This document shows, in pieces, positions 7,466 to 16,374 of a stretch of DNA of 64,000 nucleotides. Position 1 is the stretch's first letter; each line of letters starts with the position of its first letter. Made by a program: the position numbers and the translations under genes. The DNA is taken from assembly GCA_035593725.1 (NCBI GenBank), contig DAOSZN010000007.1:1-64000 (forward strand), written 5' to 3'. The notes under the pieces are model-generated. The model worked only from the letters and a program-made list of their open reading frames with translations. It ran no database searches and was not told the DNA's origin. Source of the stretch: UBA4971 sp029551185. GTDB taxonomy: Bacteria > Bacillota > SHA-98 > UBA4971.

Positions 7466-8911
7466 ATGATCAGTTTTGGCACAGGCGGATGGCGAGGCAT
7501 CATAGGAGATGACTTTACATTCGAAAATGTGAGACGCGTGGCGAAGGCGCTCTCTATTCTTACAAAGGCCAAGGGTTCCAGTCCGAAGCCGATTGTTGTA
7601 GGATACGACATGAGATTCATGTCAAGGTCCTTTGCAGAGGCTTTCGCAGAGGTGCTGGCGTACGAAGACATTGAGGTATGGCTAATGTCGGGGCCGGCGC
7701 CTACGCCAATGGTCATGTTTGCCGTGGAGCATGAACGGCTTGACTACGGAGCAACGATTACCGCATCGCACAATCCGCCGCAGTACAACGGGATAAAGGT
7801 GATTGTGGAGAAGGGTAAGGATGCGCCTATAGAAGTCACAGACGAGCTTGAATCGATAATTCGATCGCTTCCTGATGAACCGGTGGCACATGGGGCTTAC
7901 TCTGAGCTTGTGGAGGAGGGCCGGATACGGATGTACTCCAACCGTAACCAATATATCGACGCCCTGCTTGCTCAGGTTGATGTGGAAGCAATTCAGAAGC
8001 GGGCATTCCGCGTGCTCTTCAACCCGATGTATGGCACTGCCAAGGACATCATGATGGTCTGTCTCTCCTCCTTGCGATGCAAAGTGGAGATGATCAACTT
8101 CAAACCCGATCTTGTCCACACAAGAAGGGTGCCATGCCCTGAAAGGCATAGTTTGAGGGACATGGAATGGATGATGGAAGACGGCATCTACGATCTAGGG
8201 ATTGCCACCGATGGCGACTCTGACCGCATTGCTCTATATGACCAACGGGGTGCGTACGTAAGTGCCGATACCATTCTGTGCCTTCTCTACTACTACCTCA
8301 AGGAATACAGAATGGAGACAGGTGGCATCGTCCGGAACCTGACAACCACTCATGTCCTGGATTCAATTGCCGCGTCATTTGGAGAACCGGTTTATGAGGT
8401 TCCTGTAGGGTTCAAGCACATAGCGGCCAAAATGGAAGAATGCGACTTGCTGCTTGGAGGAGAAAGCAGCGGCGGCGTGATGATCCGAGGCCACATTAAT
8501 GGAAAGGATGGCATACTTGCCGCACTGCTTTGTGTCGAAATGATGGCGACAACAGGCAAGACCTTAAGCGAGCTTGCACACGAAATTGAGCGGAAGTACG
8601 GTGCCACGGTGTCGTACTCCATGAGCCTGCCTATTGCTCCCGCTGATTGCTCTCGCATCAGCTCAGTACTATTCGAGGCACGCCATGTCCCGAAGTTTCC
8701 AAAGCCTGTAGCCAAGACATCTTATGTGGATGGAGTCAAATTCTACTTTGCTGATGGTTCATGGTGTTGTTTTCGATTCTCCGGAACTGAGCCGCTTCTC
8801 AGAGTCTCTATGGAGATGAAGTCTCGAGAAGAGATCATGGAATTTGTGGATGCCTTGAGTGCCGATGAAACGCTCAATCTAAGGAGGCTTCAGTTTTCAC
8901 CTCGCGCATAA
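7466..8911 (+). CDS. Phosphohexomutase (phosphoglucomutase/phosphomannomutase family)
   Basis: An alpha-D-phosphohexomutase of 481 residues. It begins ISFGTGGWRGIIGDDFTF, as in the PGM/PMM group. The phosphoserine loop TASHNPPQYNGIK is near residue 98, the metal loop DGDSDRI near 248, the sugar-binding GGESSGG near 330 and the phosphate-binding RFSGTEPLLR near 437, so all four active-site elements are intact. ATG 7466 has GAAGGG 9 nt upstream. It is the last gene of the transporter-RapZ-RpiR run (40 bp after the regulator) and presumably interconverts the hexose 1- and 6-phosphates handled by it. Substrate (glucose, mannose or glucosamine) cannot be assigned. Confidence 0.88.
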   Translation: MISFGTGGWRGIIGDDFTFENVRRVAKALSILTKAKGSSPKPIVVGYDMRFMSRSFAEAFAEVLAYEDIEVWLMSGPAPTPMVMFAVEHERLDYGATITASHNPPQYNGIKVIVEKGKDAPIEVTDELESIIRSLPDEPVAHGAYSELVEEGRIRMYSNRNQYIDALLAQVDVEAIQKRAFRVLFNPMYGTAKDIMMVCLSSLRCKVEMINFKPDLVHTRRVPCPERHSLRDMEWMMEDGIYDLGIATDGDSDRIALYDQRGAYVSADTILCLLYYYLKEYRMETGGIVRNLTTTHVLDSIAASFGEPVYEVPVGFKHIAAKMEECDLLLGGESSGGVMIRGHINGKDGILAALLCVEMMATTGKTLSELAHEIERKYGATVSYSMSLPIAPADCSRISSVLFEARHVPKFPKPVAKTSYVDGVKFYFADGSWCCFRFSGTEPLLRVSMEMKSREEIMEFVDALSADETLNLRRLQFSPRA

Positions 8912-9036
8912 AGATGAACGACTGCAGAGGGATTCCAGAGATACCATCAAACGGTTTGCCAGATCGATTGTTTGAACGAATCAAATCTCCTTTCCGCTAA
9001 GGGCAGCCCTAAGCCCCGGCGCTATCAGAAGATGTG

Positions 9037-9075
9037 TCTTGCCTGTTCCCACGACGCCCATACAGACAGGCAAGA
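9037..9075 (+). terminator. Stem-loop downstream of the phosphohexomutase gene
   Basis: TCTTGCCTGT (9037-9046) pairs perfectly with ACAGGCAAGA (9066-9075) across a 19-nt loop. There is no T-run, so termination is uncertain. It lies in the 350-bp gap 8912-9268, which otherwise shows only a -10 element. Confidence 0.35.
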
Positions 9076-9137
9076 ATGAGGCAAGGGCTTTGCTGTAGAC
9101 CCGGCCTCCTGAGACTGTAGGGCTGTTAGGGAAACTA

Positions 9138-9146
9138 TGGTATAAT
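9138..9146 (+). promoter_or_regulatory. Extended -10 promoter element before the HD-domain gene
   Basis: TGGTATAAT is a full extended -10 (TGn-TATAAT) about 120 bp upstream of the HD gene. No good -35 lies 17 bp before it, which is usual for extended -10 promoters. Confidence 0.45.
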
Positions 9147-9268
9147 AACTTTTGTCAGTATGCGGTAACAGACCGGGTGCCCTGAGACCTAAGTTGAACT
9201 GTGGATAATTCAAGAGGATCAAGGTTAATCAAGATGACGGATGATTCCGTATTGGTGGGGGATTGAGC

Positions 9269-9865
9269 TTGGTAGGCAATCTGCATGAATGCGGCAAATG
9301 CGATATTGGGGAGTTGGGGAACAAGCAACTAAGAGCTTGTTGCATAGAGATTTTGAACCGTTATGAGCTTCCTAAAGGTGTCATAGATCATTCTGCAAAA
9401 GTGGCTGATGTAGCTGGGTTTATCGCAGATAGACTTAAGGCTTCAGGTTATCCTGTGGACACTGATAGGGTGGTAGTTTCAGCTTTGCTCCATGATGTAG
9501 GAAAGTCCAAAGCTTATCGGCGACAGAAGGCAGTAAATCATGCTGAAGCGTCAGCAGAAATCGTGATTCACGAAGGCCTGGAAGAACTGGCGCCTATCGT
9601 GTCCGGGCATATACTCGATGCAATCATCAGCGAGAATCATTCACCTTTCACGTGGGAACAGAAGGTCGTATTCTATGCTGACAAGATTGTGACCCATAAA
9701 CTTGTGTCATTAGAAGAGCGTTTCAGCGATCTTCACGAAAGGCGCCAGGACATAAAACACCTGCTCGATGCGGCATATGAACCTACAAAGGCCCTGGAGG
9801 CTGAGGTGTTGCGGTCAGCCGGCATTAGTTGGGATGATCTGAGGGTTCATTTTGGGGAGCAGTGA
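9269..9865 (+). CDS. HD-domain (HDIG-type) phosphohydrolase-like protein
   Basis: A protein of about 198 residues. An HD domain is visible: HSAKVADVAGFIADRL, then ALLHDVGKSKAY near residue 75 and NHAEASAEIV, giving the H...HD...H metal ligands of HD phosphohydrolases. A C-terminal helix-rich part with DKIVTHKLVSLEERF follows, as in tRNA-nucleotidyltransferase-associated or YqeK-like HD proteins. The N-terminus has CGKC, possibly incidental. TTG 9269 has GGTGGGGG at about 8 nt; TTG 9263 is possible. It stands alone between gaps. Substrate is unknown. Confidence 0.7.
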   Translation: MVGNLHECGKCDIGELGNKQLRACCIEILNRYELPKGVIDHSAKVADVAGFIADRLKASGYPVDTDRVVVSALLHDVGKSKAYRRQKAVNHAEASAEIVIHEGLEELAPIVSGHILDAIISENHSPFTWEQKVVFYADKIVTHKLVSLEERFSDLHERRQDIKHLLDAAYEPTKALEAEVLRSAGISWDDLRVHFGEQ

Positions 9866-10240
9866 AAGATGCAGTGCGTTGTACGATGATGCGACGCTTT
9901 CAGCGTCCTGTCTTGCAGTAGGCGTAATTTGACATCGACCCCCCGAAAGTAGCGTATGCTAAAAAGCGTAGCAGGGTTCCGGAATCAGCAAAACCTCTCA
10001 ATAGTCTGTTTAACATGACTTCTCCTCCTTCCACTCTGTTATCCCAGGTTATTTGGTATCCCATGTATAAACTGACATATTTCTCCCATAATGGCCATAT
10101 GAGCCAATATTGCCCTAGATTCCCTGGGCAAGCTCATCCTTCCTATGCAGGAATTCGATTGTCACATGTGAAATTCATGAGATAAACTTTAAGACTTATG
10201 TCTACTAATCCAGCATAGTCATGGAAGGGAGAGAATTAGG
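9866..10240. other. Gene-free stretch before the subtilase
   Basis: A small hairpin GACGCT-ttc-AGCGTC (9893-9907) may end the HD transcript. A TTGACA at 9929-9934 has only a poor -10 after it. The site GGAAGGGAG (10223-10231) is the ribosome-binding site of the next gene. I see no coding region or RNA gene. Confidence 0.5.
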
Positions 10241-11944
10241 ATTAGAAGCATAAAACATACTCTATTAACAGCGCTGGTATTAGCTCTTATTGCAGCCCTT
10301 AATATGCTGGTGTCCGGTTGCTCATCTGCAAGTTTCGGCGAGCCTTATCAACCTCCTCTTGCGCCGGATCCGCAACCTGGCGTGCATACTTACGGAAAGG
10401 TCCTTGGTCATGTAGTGATGGAGACTGCCTATAATGTATCCGGCCTGTCAATATCGGACGGTCCGGGCGTGGTAGTCCAAGGAACAACTCGTACTAAGCC
10501 TCTTGCTCCTGCCGGCTGCCGGGATTATCGAGATTCCGATATTCTTGTGAGTTTCCGGGAGAACGCATCTTCCGAGGAAATCGAGAACCTGGTGGGAAGC
10601 CAAGGGTGTCATGTGAAACGTGTTATCGAAGGGGCAGGGATCTATGTTATCGGGATTTCAGAAGGCCGAGACCCTGTTCGTGCAGTAGAAGACTTCAAAA
10701 GCAATTCCTTGGTGAGACACGCGCAACCTAACTGGGTCGGGCGTGTCACCGACATAAATGATATAGGTGTATCACTGATTCCTAACGACCCGAACCTTTC
10801 CAGGCAATGGGCAATTGATGCTATGGGTCTTCGGCATGCCTGGGACAAAACAAGAGGCAGCTCCGGTGTAACAGTGGCAGTAATTGACACCGGTGTTCAG
10901 GTGAACCACCCGGATCTTGTTGGAAACATCATTTCAGGCTATGATTTCTACAATAGGACATCTTATGTAACTGACCATAACGGACATGGAACACATATTG
11001 CAGGGATAATCGGCGCTGCAACAAATAACGGCCTGGGCATTGCAGGGATAAACTGGAGTGTATCCATAATGCCTCTTAAGGCTGCGGATGATTCCGGAGG
11101 AGGATATCTTAGCCTTTCAGAGATCATTGAAGCTCTGCGCTATGCTGCGGATCATGGGGCTGATGTAGTCAACATGAGTTTCCAAATTGGAGATGCGTCA
11201 AGCGGTGAAGACTTCTTTATGGAAGAGGCGATTGAGTACGCGTATAACAAGGGCGTGACCATGATAGCAGCTGCAGGAAATGAAGGGCAAGGGTGGTTAG
11301 CATATCCTGCCAGGCATTCCAAAGTTATTGCAGTCGGTGCCATAGGTCCTGACCTTAACCGTGCAAGCTGGAGCAACTACGGAAATCATATTGATGTGGT
11401 TGCCCCTGGCGATAGTATTGTCAGTACCTGGCCGATGAATACTTTTGCGTCTGCTTCAGGGACATCTATGGCAGCGCCTCAAGTTGCAGGTGTCGCAGCC
11501 CTCCTCATCTCTTCCGGGGTGAGAGGCCCTGAAAACATAAGGCAAATACTTCATGAGACTGCCATGGATCTGGGTACAGCAGGGTACGATGACGTTTATG
11601 GTTGGGGTCTTGTCAATGCCCATGCAGCTGTAAACGGTGCCCTTATTACCGAGATGAAAATCTTTGCCGGAGACGATGACGGGGTAAGCGTGACTCCCCG
11701 CAGCGAAATGACAAGTCCCGCAGCAGGTGGTTTCTTTGAGATAAGGGATGTTGAGAAAGGTTCATGGCACGTATATGGATGGACAGACATAAATAAAAAC
11801 GGAGTCATAGATGAAGGCGATTATTTCGGACGTACGTCAAGTAAGATAACTTTGACCGGCGGGGTTCTGACAGGAATTGAACTCCGTGTGCGTCCTAACA
11901 TCGGCGCCGGGATAACAATGATATCAAAGCTTGCTGAGGATTAA
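10241..11944 (+). CDS. Subtilisin-family (S8) serine protease lipoprotein
   Basis: A subtilase with Asp in VIDTGVQVNHPDL (near residue 214), His in NGHGTHIAGI (near 247) and Ser in GTSMAAPQVAGVAAL (near 407). An I9-like propeptide region precedes the catalytic domain. The C-terminus carries an EF-hand-like loop DINKNGVIDEGDYFG, suggesting calcium binding. The first in-frame ATG is 10304, but the frame is open upstream and encodes RSIKH, a hydrophobic core and lipobox VSGC, a clear lipoprotein signal. No ATG, GTG or TTG exists there. ATT at 10241, 9 nt after GGAAGGGAG, is my best start; a start at 10304 would lose the signal. The next gene is a BsuPI-like lipoprotein. Confidence 0.85.
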   Translation: MRSIKHTLLTALVLALIAALNMLVSGCSSASFGEPYQPPLAPDPQPGVHTYGKVLGHVVMETAYNVSGLSISDGPGVVVQGTTRTKPLAPAGCRDYRDSDILVSFRENASSEEIENLVGSQGCHVKRVIEGAGIYVIGISEGRDPVRAVEDFKSNSLVRHAQPNWVGRVTDINDIGVSLIPNDPNLSRQWAIDAMGLRHAWDKTRGSSGVTVAVIDTGVQVNHPDLVGNIISGYDFYNRTSYVTDHNGHGTHIAGIIGAATNNGLGIAGINWSVSIMPLKAADDSGGGYLSLSEIIEALRYAADHGADVVNMSFQIGDASSGEDFFMEEAIEYAYNKGVTMIAAAGNEGQGWLAYPARHSKVIAVGAIGPDLNRASWSNYGNHIDVVAPGDSIVSTWPMNTFASASGTSMAAPQVAGVAALLISSGVRGPENIRQILHETAMDLGTAGYDDVYGWGLVNAHAAVNGALITEMKIFAGDDDGVSVTPRSEMTSPAAGGFFEIRDVEKGSWHVYGWTDINKNGVIDEGDYFGRTSSKITLTGGVLTGIELRVRPNIGAGITMISKLAED

Positions 11945-11971
11945 TAGACTTCCGGACAGGGGAAGGTGATA

Positions 11972-12451
11972 ATGATGTCTTGTGCGCGGTTCTTTGTTAA
12001 GAATAAGCCGGTCCTATGCATAATATCGGTCTTTGTTGCTTGCGTCTTTGTTGCCGGGTGTTCTGTGAATGCATTCAAGAATCTAAAAGTTCAAGTAGGC
12101 GCAAGCCCGATACGGGTAGACGGACGAAATTTTACAGTATTTACTGTAGCGGCTCTCAACACAGGAGAGGAAAATGTCAATCTCCGGTTTTCCAGCGGAA
12201 TGCAATTTGATTTCGTGGTGGTGTCAGGGGATACCGAGATATGGCGATGGTCTCATGATAAGGTGGCTACCATGATGTTGACGGAGCGCGAAATCGCCCC
12301 TGGTGAGCTTGCCTTATATTCAGTTGTCTGGGACGGTAGCGACCTTGCAAATATGCAGGCAGTTCCAGGTGAATACCAGGTATTCGGTGAGATTCTTACA
12401 AATCCTAAAGTAAAAACAGGCAAGGCAACTTTTTACTGGCCTGGCAACTGA
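11972..12451 (+). CDS. BsuPI-like putative proteinase inhibitor lipoprotein
   Basis: A protein of about 159 residues. Signal region VLCIISVFVACVFVAGC ends in lipobox VAGC, so it should be membrane-anchored outside the cell. The mature part (FTVFTVAALNTGEENVNLRF, WRWSHDKVATMMLTEREIAPGE, PGEYQVFGEI) fits the BsuPI domain, an immunoglobulin-like fold named for the B. subtilis intracellular proteinase inhibitor. It starts 27 bp after the subtilase stop, so the two are very likely co-transcribed. Inhibition of the neighbour is an inference. ATG 11972 or 11975 both fit the GGGGAAGG site. Confidence 0.75.
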   Translation: MMSCARFFVKNKPVLCIISVFVACVFVAGCSVNAFKNLKVQVGASPIRVDGRNFTVFTVAALNTGEENVNLRFSSGMQFDFVVVSGDTEIWRWSHDKVATMMLTEREIAPGELALYSVVWDGSDLANMQAVPGEYQVFGEILTNPKVKTGKATFYWPGN

Positions 12452-12586
12452 ATCAGGCATTACGCTAATAATAATAGTCGCCCGTTGTTCTCAAAGGGGT
12501 ATTAGGAGTCTGCCTCAAACCTTGCTCAACTGTTCATTTAGGCGCGTACACCCTCATAGATTATCTGTAGTGTGGGGGTGAACGTC

Positions 12587-13573
12587 ATGTCTTTACGTTT
12601 CGTGTGGGGAGTTGTCGTTTTCTTAGTAATAGTTTCAGCCATCCCACCTTTCAGCCTGCACCTTATTGATTCTGGAGGCGGGTTCCCGGGTCCTGTGGAG
12701 GCAAATCCAAGCAATTACAGGATTATAGTCCCTAAGTGTCAATGTGGCGCGACTTATCGAAGCCTCTGTCTTACCCATCCCCATCTCCGTGGGCACGATG
12801 TAGCTGAACTTCAAGAGCGTCTTCTTACCTTAGGTTTTTTCGAAGGGAAGGTTGATGGCATATTCGGCATTTCAACTGATAGTGCTGTGCGAGAGTTTCA
12901 GAAAGCTGTTAACATGGAGCCAACCGGGCTTGTCACAGATTTGGTATGGCTTCGCATGGGCACAGGCCCATCACGTACTCTGCCTGCGATTGCAGATCTT
13001 CCCCCGGGCGAGCGAAGGATTGTTGTTGACGTGAACACGCTTGTCCTAACCTTTTACGTAGGTGATGAAATCATCAAGAGGTACCCAATAGCTATTGGGA
13101 AGTGGCATACCCCGACACCTGTAGGAGAGTTTGTCATTATTGACAAAGATTACGCGCCCGGCGGGGCGTTCGGCACCAGATGGATGGGACTGAACGTCCC
13201 TTGGGGAGGGTACGGGATTCATGGCACAAACAAGCCGTGGTCAATAGGTAGCGCAGCTAGCGCAGGGTGCATCAGAATGCTGAATGAAGATGTGGAAGAG
13301 CTTTTTGAACTTGCTCCTATTAAGACTCGAGTTGAAATAATCGGAGAAGAGCCTAAGGGCGATATTACACGAAACCTCAGGATGGGAGACACAGGCCACG
13401 ATGTCCAGGTGCTCCAATACTATCTTCGGCGGGGAGCGTTTGACACAGGCCCCTTAGACGGCAGGTTCGGCCCCCGTGTTGATGCAGCAGTCAGGGAGAT
13501 GCAAAAGCTCTATGGATTCCCACCTACAGGTCGAGTTGGCCTAAATGAGCTCTACCTTCTGGGGTTGCGCTGA
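12587..13573 (+). CDS. L,D-transpeptidase with two peptidoglycan-binding domains
   Basis: A 328-residue exported protein. A hydrophobic N-terminus is followed by a PG_binding_1 domain (GHDVAELQERLLTLGFFEGK, GIFGISTDSAVREFQ) at about 65-125. A YkuD catalytic domain follows, with GIHGTNKP and Cys in SAGCIRM near residue 227. A second PG_binding_1 domain covers about 268-328. The catalytic His and Cys are present, so it can make 3-3 peptidoglycan cross-links, or act on spore cortex, where such enzymes are common. ATG 12587 follows GGGGGTG; GTG 12572 is an alternative. It is separated by about 120 bp from the upstream lipoprotein. Confidence 0.87.
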   Translation: MSLRFVWGVVVFLVIVSAIPPFSLHLIDSGGGFPGPVEANPSNYRIIVPKCQCGATYRSLCLTHPHLRGHDVAELQERLLTLGFFEGKVDGIFGISTDSAVREFQKAVNMEPTGLVTDLVWLRMGTGPSRTLPAIADLPPGERRIVVDVNTLVLTFYVGDEIIKRYPIAIGKWHTPTPVGEFVIIDKDYAPGGAFGTRWMGLNVPWGGYGIHGTNKPWSIGSAASAGCIRMLNEDVEELFELAPIKTRVEIIGEEPKGDITRNLRMGDTGHDVQVLQYYLRRGAFDTGPLDGRFGPRVDAAVREMQKLYGFPPTGRVGLNELYLLGLR

Positions 13574-13663
13574 AGGCAGCGCCTGAAACCGCGTTTTACC
13601 TGACTCAATAGTTCCTGCCTGCGCCTGGGACTCAAGGTCTCTCATGATACAGGAGGGATTTAC

Positions 13664-15154
13664 GTGCGCAAAAAGGCTCTTAAAGTCGCATTTATGGTTC
13701 TGGTAACCTTACTGTCAGGCATTGCCATATTTACTATTGTCGTATTTAACCGGCCTGAGCTTATTCCACCCGGTCCTTATCATCCTCGGGCGTTGCTCTC
13801 GGAGTTGCTGGGGTACCATGTTCACCCTTGGGTGAGGATTGATCCCACTAAGCAATACACACTAAAGGTGTGGAGTACTCGCTGGCCGATATTTCAGGAT
13901 GGCTATGGGTATGATGACCTGATTGAAGAAGTAATTGAAGACTTCCAAAAGATCTACCCAAATGTAAGTGTTGAGTATGTGCTTTTGCCACTGGGCGAAA
14001 TCGAAGAGGCAATAGAGAAGGCAGTTGATAATTCCACACCCCCTAACATATGTATGGCCCCTTTTGATCCTTCACTTGTTGAGAGTGGATTGGTCGTGCC
14101 TATCAACATGTTTATATGCGACAAACCGAGAAAGGATATCCGCGCTACGCCGGCTACTGATTTTGAACTTTCTTCACTTGGGTTTGTGTCTCTCGCCAAC
14201 CGCATCTGGGCATGGCCTTCGTGGATGGCAGTCAAATGCTGGGCAGGAAATGCAGAGGTCCTTCGGGAGGCGGGCATTGATGTTGAACGAGTCATGCTTT
14301 ACGGATGGACGTATGAAGACATTCTATCGATGGTGGACGCACTGAGGATACGTCAAGCAGGGGTAGAAGAGCAGTACAGAACATACGGGCTTGTCCTGGA
14401 CACAACATCCACCAATACCCTTGACACACTAATGGAAGCTGCCGGTAGAGGGCTTGTGCTCTCACCGGATGGCAGCCTCATGTGGCAAGGAGATACATTA
14501 AAATCCAGCTTGTCCTTTCTTCAGCGTATCAGATTAGAGAAAGGCTTTCCCGAGCCGGCCCACATGATGAGCGAAAGGATGCTTGAGCTTTTCTGGACCG
14601 GTAGGGCAGCTGTAATAGGGCCTGTAGGTCCCGGTTTCTTAAGGCATGTCCGTGAAAGACATGAGAAGATGTCAGGCAATCATCTCGCCGGAGGCGCGGA
14701 AGCGGTGGAGCCTATACTGTTGCCTGTGCCTCATCCCGTAGGAGGAACAAGCTCAGCATGTGTCACTTTGAATGCAGCTGTTGTATTTACATGTCCCGGC
14801 ACAAGCGGGGCGGATACCGCATATCTGGCTGTCAGGCTTGCAGAGGCCCTGGCCCGAAAAGAGGCTTTGTGGCTTGCAGGTGAGTTATCTGTTGTGCCTG
14901 CTAGATACGAAGACCGTCCGCATACGTTTAGCCTTACCCCTGTTCCGGACGGCGCCACTCGGCGTTTTCTTGCGGAGGCGGTAGCATCCGGCAGGATGTT
15001 CCGCAACCTGTCCTCTGCGACAAAAGAGAAAGAGAGATTTCTAAGAGAACACGTAATCAGTCCTATGATGACTGAGTTTTGGCAAGGAACTATAAGTCCT
15101 GATGAGTTCGACCGACGCCTTTCCGCTGTAACATCTTTATCCGGCTTCGAATAA
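13664..15154 (+). CDS. Orphan extracellular solute-binding protein (family 1)
   Basis: A 496-residue protein with an N-terminal membrane segment (about residues 8-28) and no lipobox. The body reads as a sugar-type binding protein: YTLKVWSTRWP, then DLIEEVIEDFQKIYPNVSVEYV, a later AVIGPVGPG block and a C-terminal helical region. No permease or ATPase gene is adjacent. The neighbours are cell-wall genes, so it may be a sensor or partner of a transporter elsewhere. GTG 13664 follows AGGAGGG with good spacing. Ligand is unknown. Confidence 0.65.
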   Translation: MRKKALKVAFMVLVTLLSGIAIFTIVVFNRPELIPPGPYHPRALLSELLGYHVHPWVRIDPTKQYTLKVWSTRWPIFQDGYGYDDLIEEVIEDFQKIYPNVSVEYVLLPLGEIEEAIEKAVDNSTPPNICMAPFDPSLVESGLVVPINMFICDKPRKDIRATPATDFELSSLGFVSLANRIWAWPSWMAVKCWAGNAEVLREAGIDVERVMLYGWTYEDILSMVDALRIRQAGVEEQYRTYGLVLDTTSTNTLDTLMEAAGRGLVLSPDGSLMWQGDTLKSSLSFLQRIRLEKGFPEPAHMMSERMLELFWTGRAAVIGPVGPGFLRHVRERHEKMSGNHLAGGAEAVEPILLPVPHPVGGTSSACVTLNAAVVFTCPGTSGADTAYLAVRLAEALARKEALWLAGELSVVPARYEDRPHTFSLTPVPDGATRRFLAEAVASGRMFRNLSSATKEKERFLREHVISPMMTEFWQGTISPDEFDRRLSAVTSLSGFE

Positions 15155-15345
15155 ACTAGGTGACTACATACCGATAATGATGTATAGTAGAGCATATATG
15201 GCATCTGCTTCCAATCTCCTGCGCAAAAGAAGGATTTTGGGGGTTTTGGCCGAATAGTATCGCCAAAAGACCTCATGCTGTATAAGCATTGGGGTTACTA
15301 TTTAGCACAAGCAGGGTTATTATACACTGCAAGGAGGATGGGATC

Positions 15346-16374
15346 ATGACGTCTAGCCCCTGTTACAGGCAGGAGCGAGCGTCGGTATTTGTCGAACGCA
15401 GAAGGGAAATCGCTCTTGTTTCATGTTGCGTAGTGCTCTTAGTGACTGGGCTTGCAGGAGCAGCGCGGGAAATAAGGATAATTGTTGATGATGAGGTTAT
15501 GGTTGTCACAGCCCCTGCCCTTAGGGTAGGCGACATCCTGAAGCAGGCCGGGGTGGAGTTACAAGAAGGCGACAAGGTGACACCCGGGATTTCTGAGCGG
15601 GCGCGTGGGAGATCTACCATTACTGTTACTCGTGCAGTTCCTGTGGAGCTTGAAGTGGATGGCTCAAAAGTTGCGCTTCGTTCAACAGGGCCTATGGTTA
15701 AACATACTCTGGCTGAGTCCGGAATCCTGCTTAGGCCTGAGGACAAGGTGAGTCCAGGGATGGAAGTCGGGCTCAGTCCGGGAATGAACATCAAAGTGAC
15801 TCGTGTCACATCTGAGGTGATTGTACGGCAGGTTCGTATTCCGTATCGGACTGAAGAAAGGCCTGATTCAAGTATGGATCGCGGCAAGACCCAGGTGATT
15901 CGGCCCGGAGTTGAAGGCCTCCGTGAACAGAAAGTCCGCGTCATTTATGAGGACGGCAAAGTTGTGAATGAGACTGTACTTGTCAGTAGAGTGCTGAGGG
16001 AACCGGTCTCAAAAGTGATGAAAGTAGGCACTCGGAATCCGGTGAGAACCTTGCTTACATCAAGGGGCACCTTTAGATACCGGGAAGTCAAGACTATGAT
16101 AGCCACGGCTTATGAGCCCGGCCCTACCAGCTGTGGAAAGTGGGCGGACGGGTATACTGCTATCGGTCTGAAGGCGGTTCCCGGTATTGTTGCTGTAGAT
16201 CCGAAGGTCATACCTCTTCGCACTAAGCTTTATATAGAAGGCTATGGGCCTGCAATCGCCGGTGATGTCGGAGGCGCTATCAAAGGAAATAGAATTGACT
16301 TGCTTTTTGAGACTGTAGATGAGGCATTACGGTACGGAAAACGGAAGGTGAAAGTTTACATTCTTGAGCCATGA
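15346..16374 (+). CDS. YabE-like protein with DUF348, G5 and 3D domains
   Basis: A 342-residue cell-wall protein. After a membrane segment at about residues 22-42 there are two DUF348 repeats (each beginning near VGDILKQAGV or VKHTLAESGI), then a G5 region and a C-terminal 3D domain (ATAYEPGPTSCGKWADGYTA to GNRIDLLFETVDEA) with conserved aspartates. YabE and the Rpf/Sps family are predicted murein hydrolases. ATG 15346 is 8 nt after AAGGAGG. It overlaps rsmA by 4 nt (ATGA). The same neighbourhood occurs in B. subtilis (yabE-rnmV-ksgA-yabG-veg), but rnmV is missing here. Confidence 0.88.
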   Translation: MTSSPCYRQERASVFVERRREIALVSCCVVLLVTGLAGAAREIRIIVDDEVMVVTAPALRVGDILKQAGVELQEGDKVTPGISERARGRSTITVTRAVPVELEVDGSKVALRSTGPMVKHTLAESGILLRPEDKVSPGMEVGLSPGMNIKVTRVTSEVIVRQVRIPYRTEERPDSSMDRGKTQVIRPGVEGLREQKVRVIYEDGKVVNETVLVSRVLREPVSKVMKVGTRNPVRTLLTSRGTFRYREVKTMIATAYEPGPTSCGKWADGYTAIGLKAVPGIVAVDPKVIPLRTKLYIEGYGPAIAGDVGGAIKGNRIDLLFETVDEALRYGKRKVKVYILEP

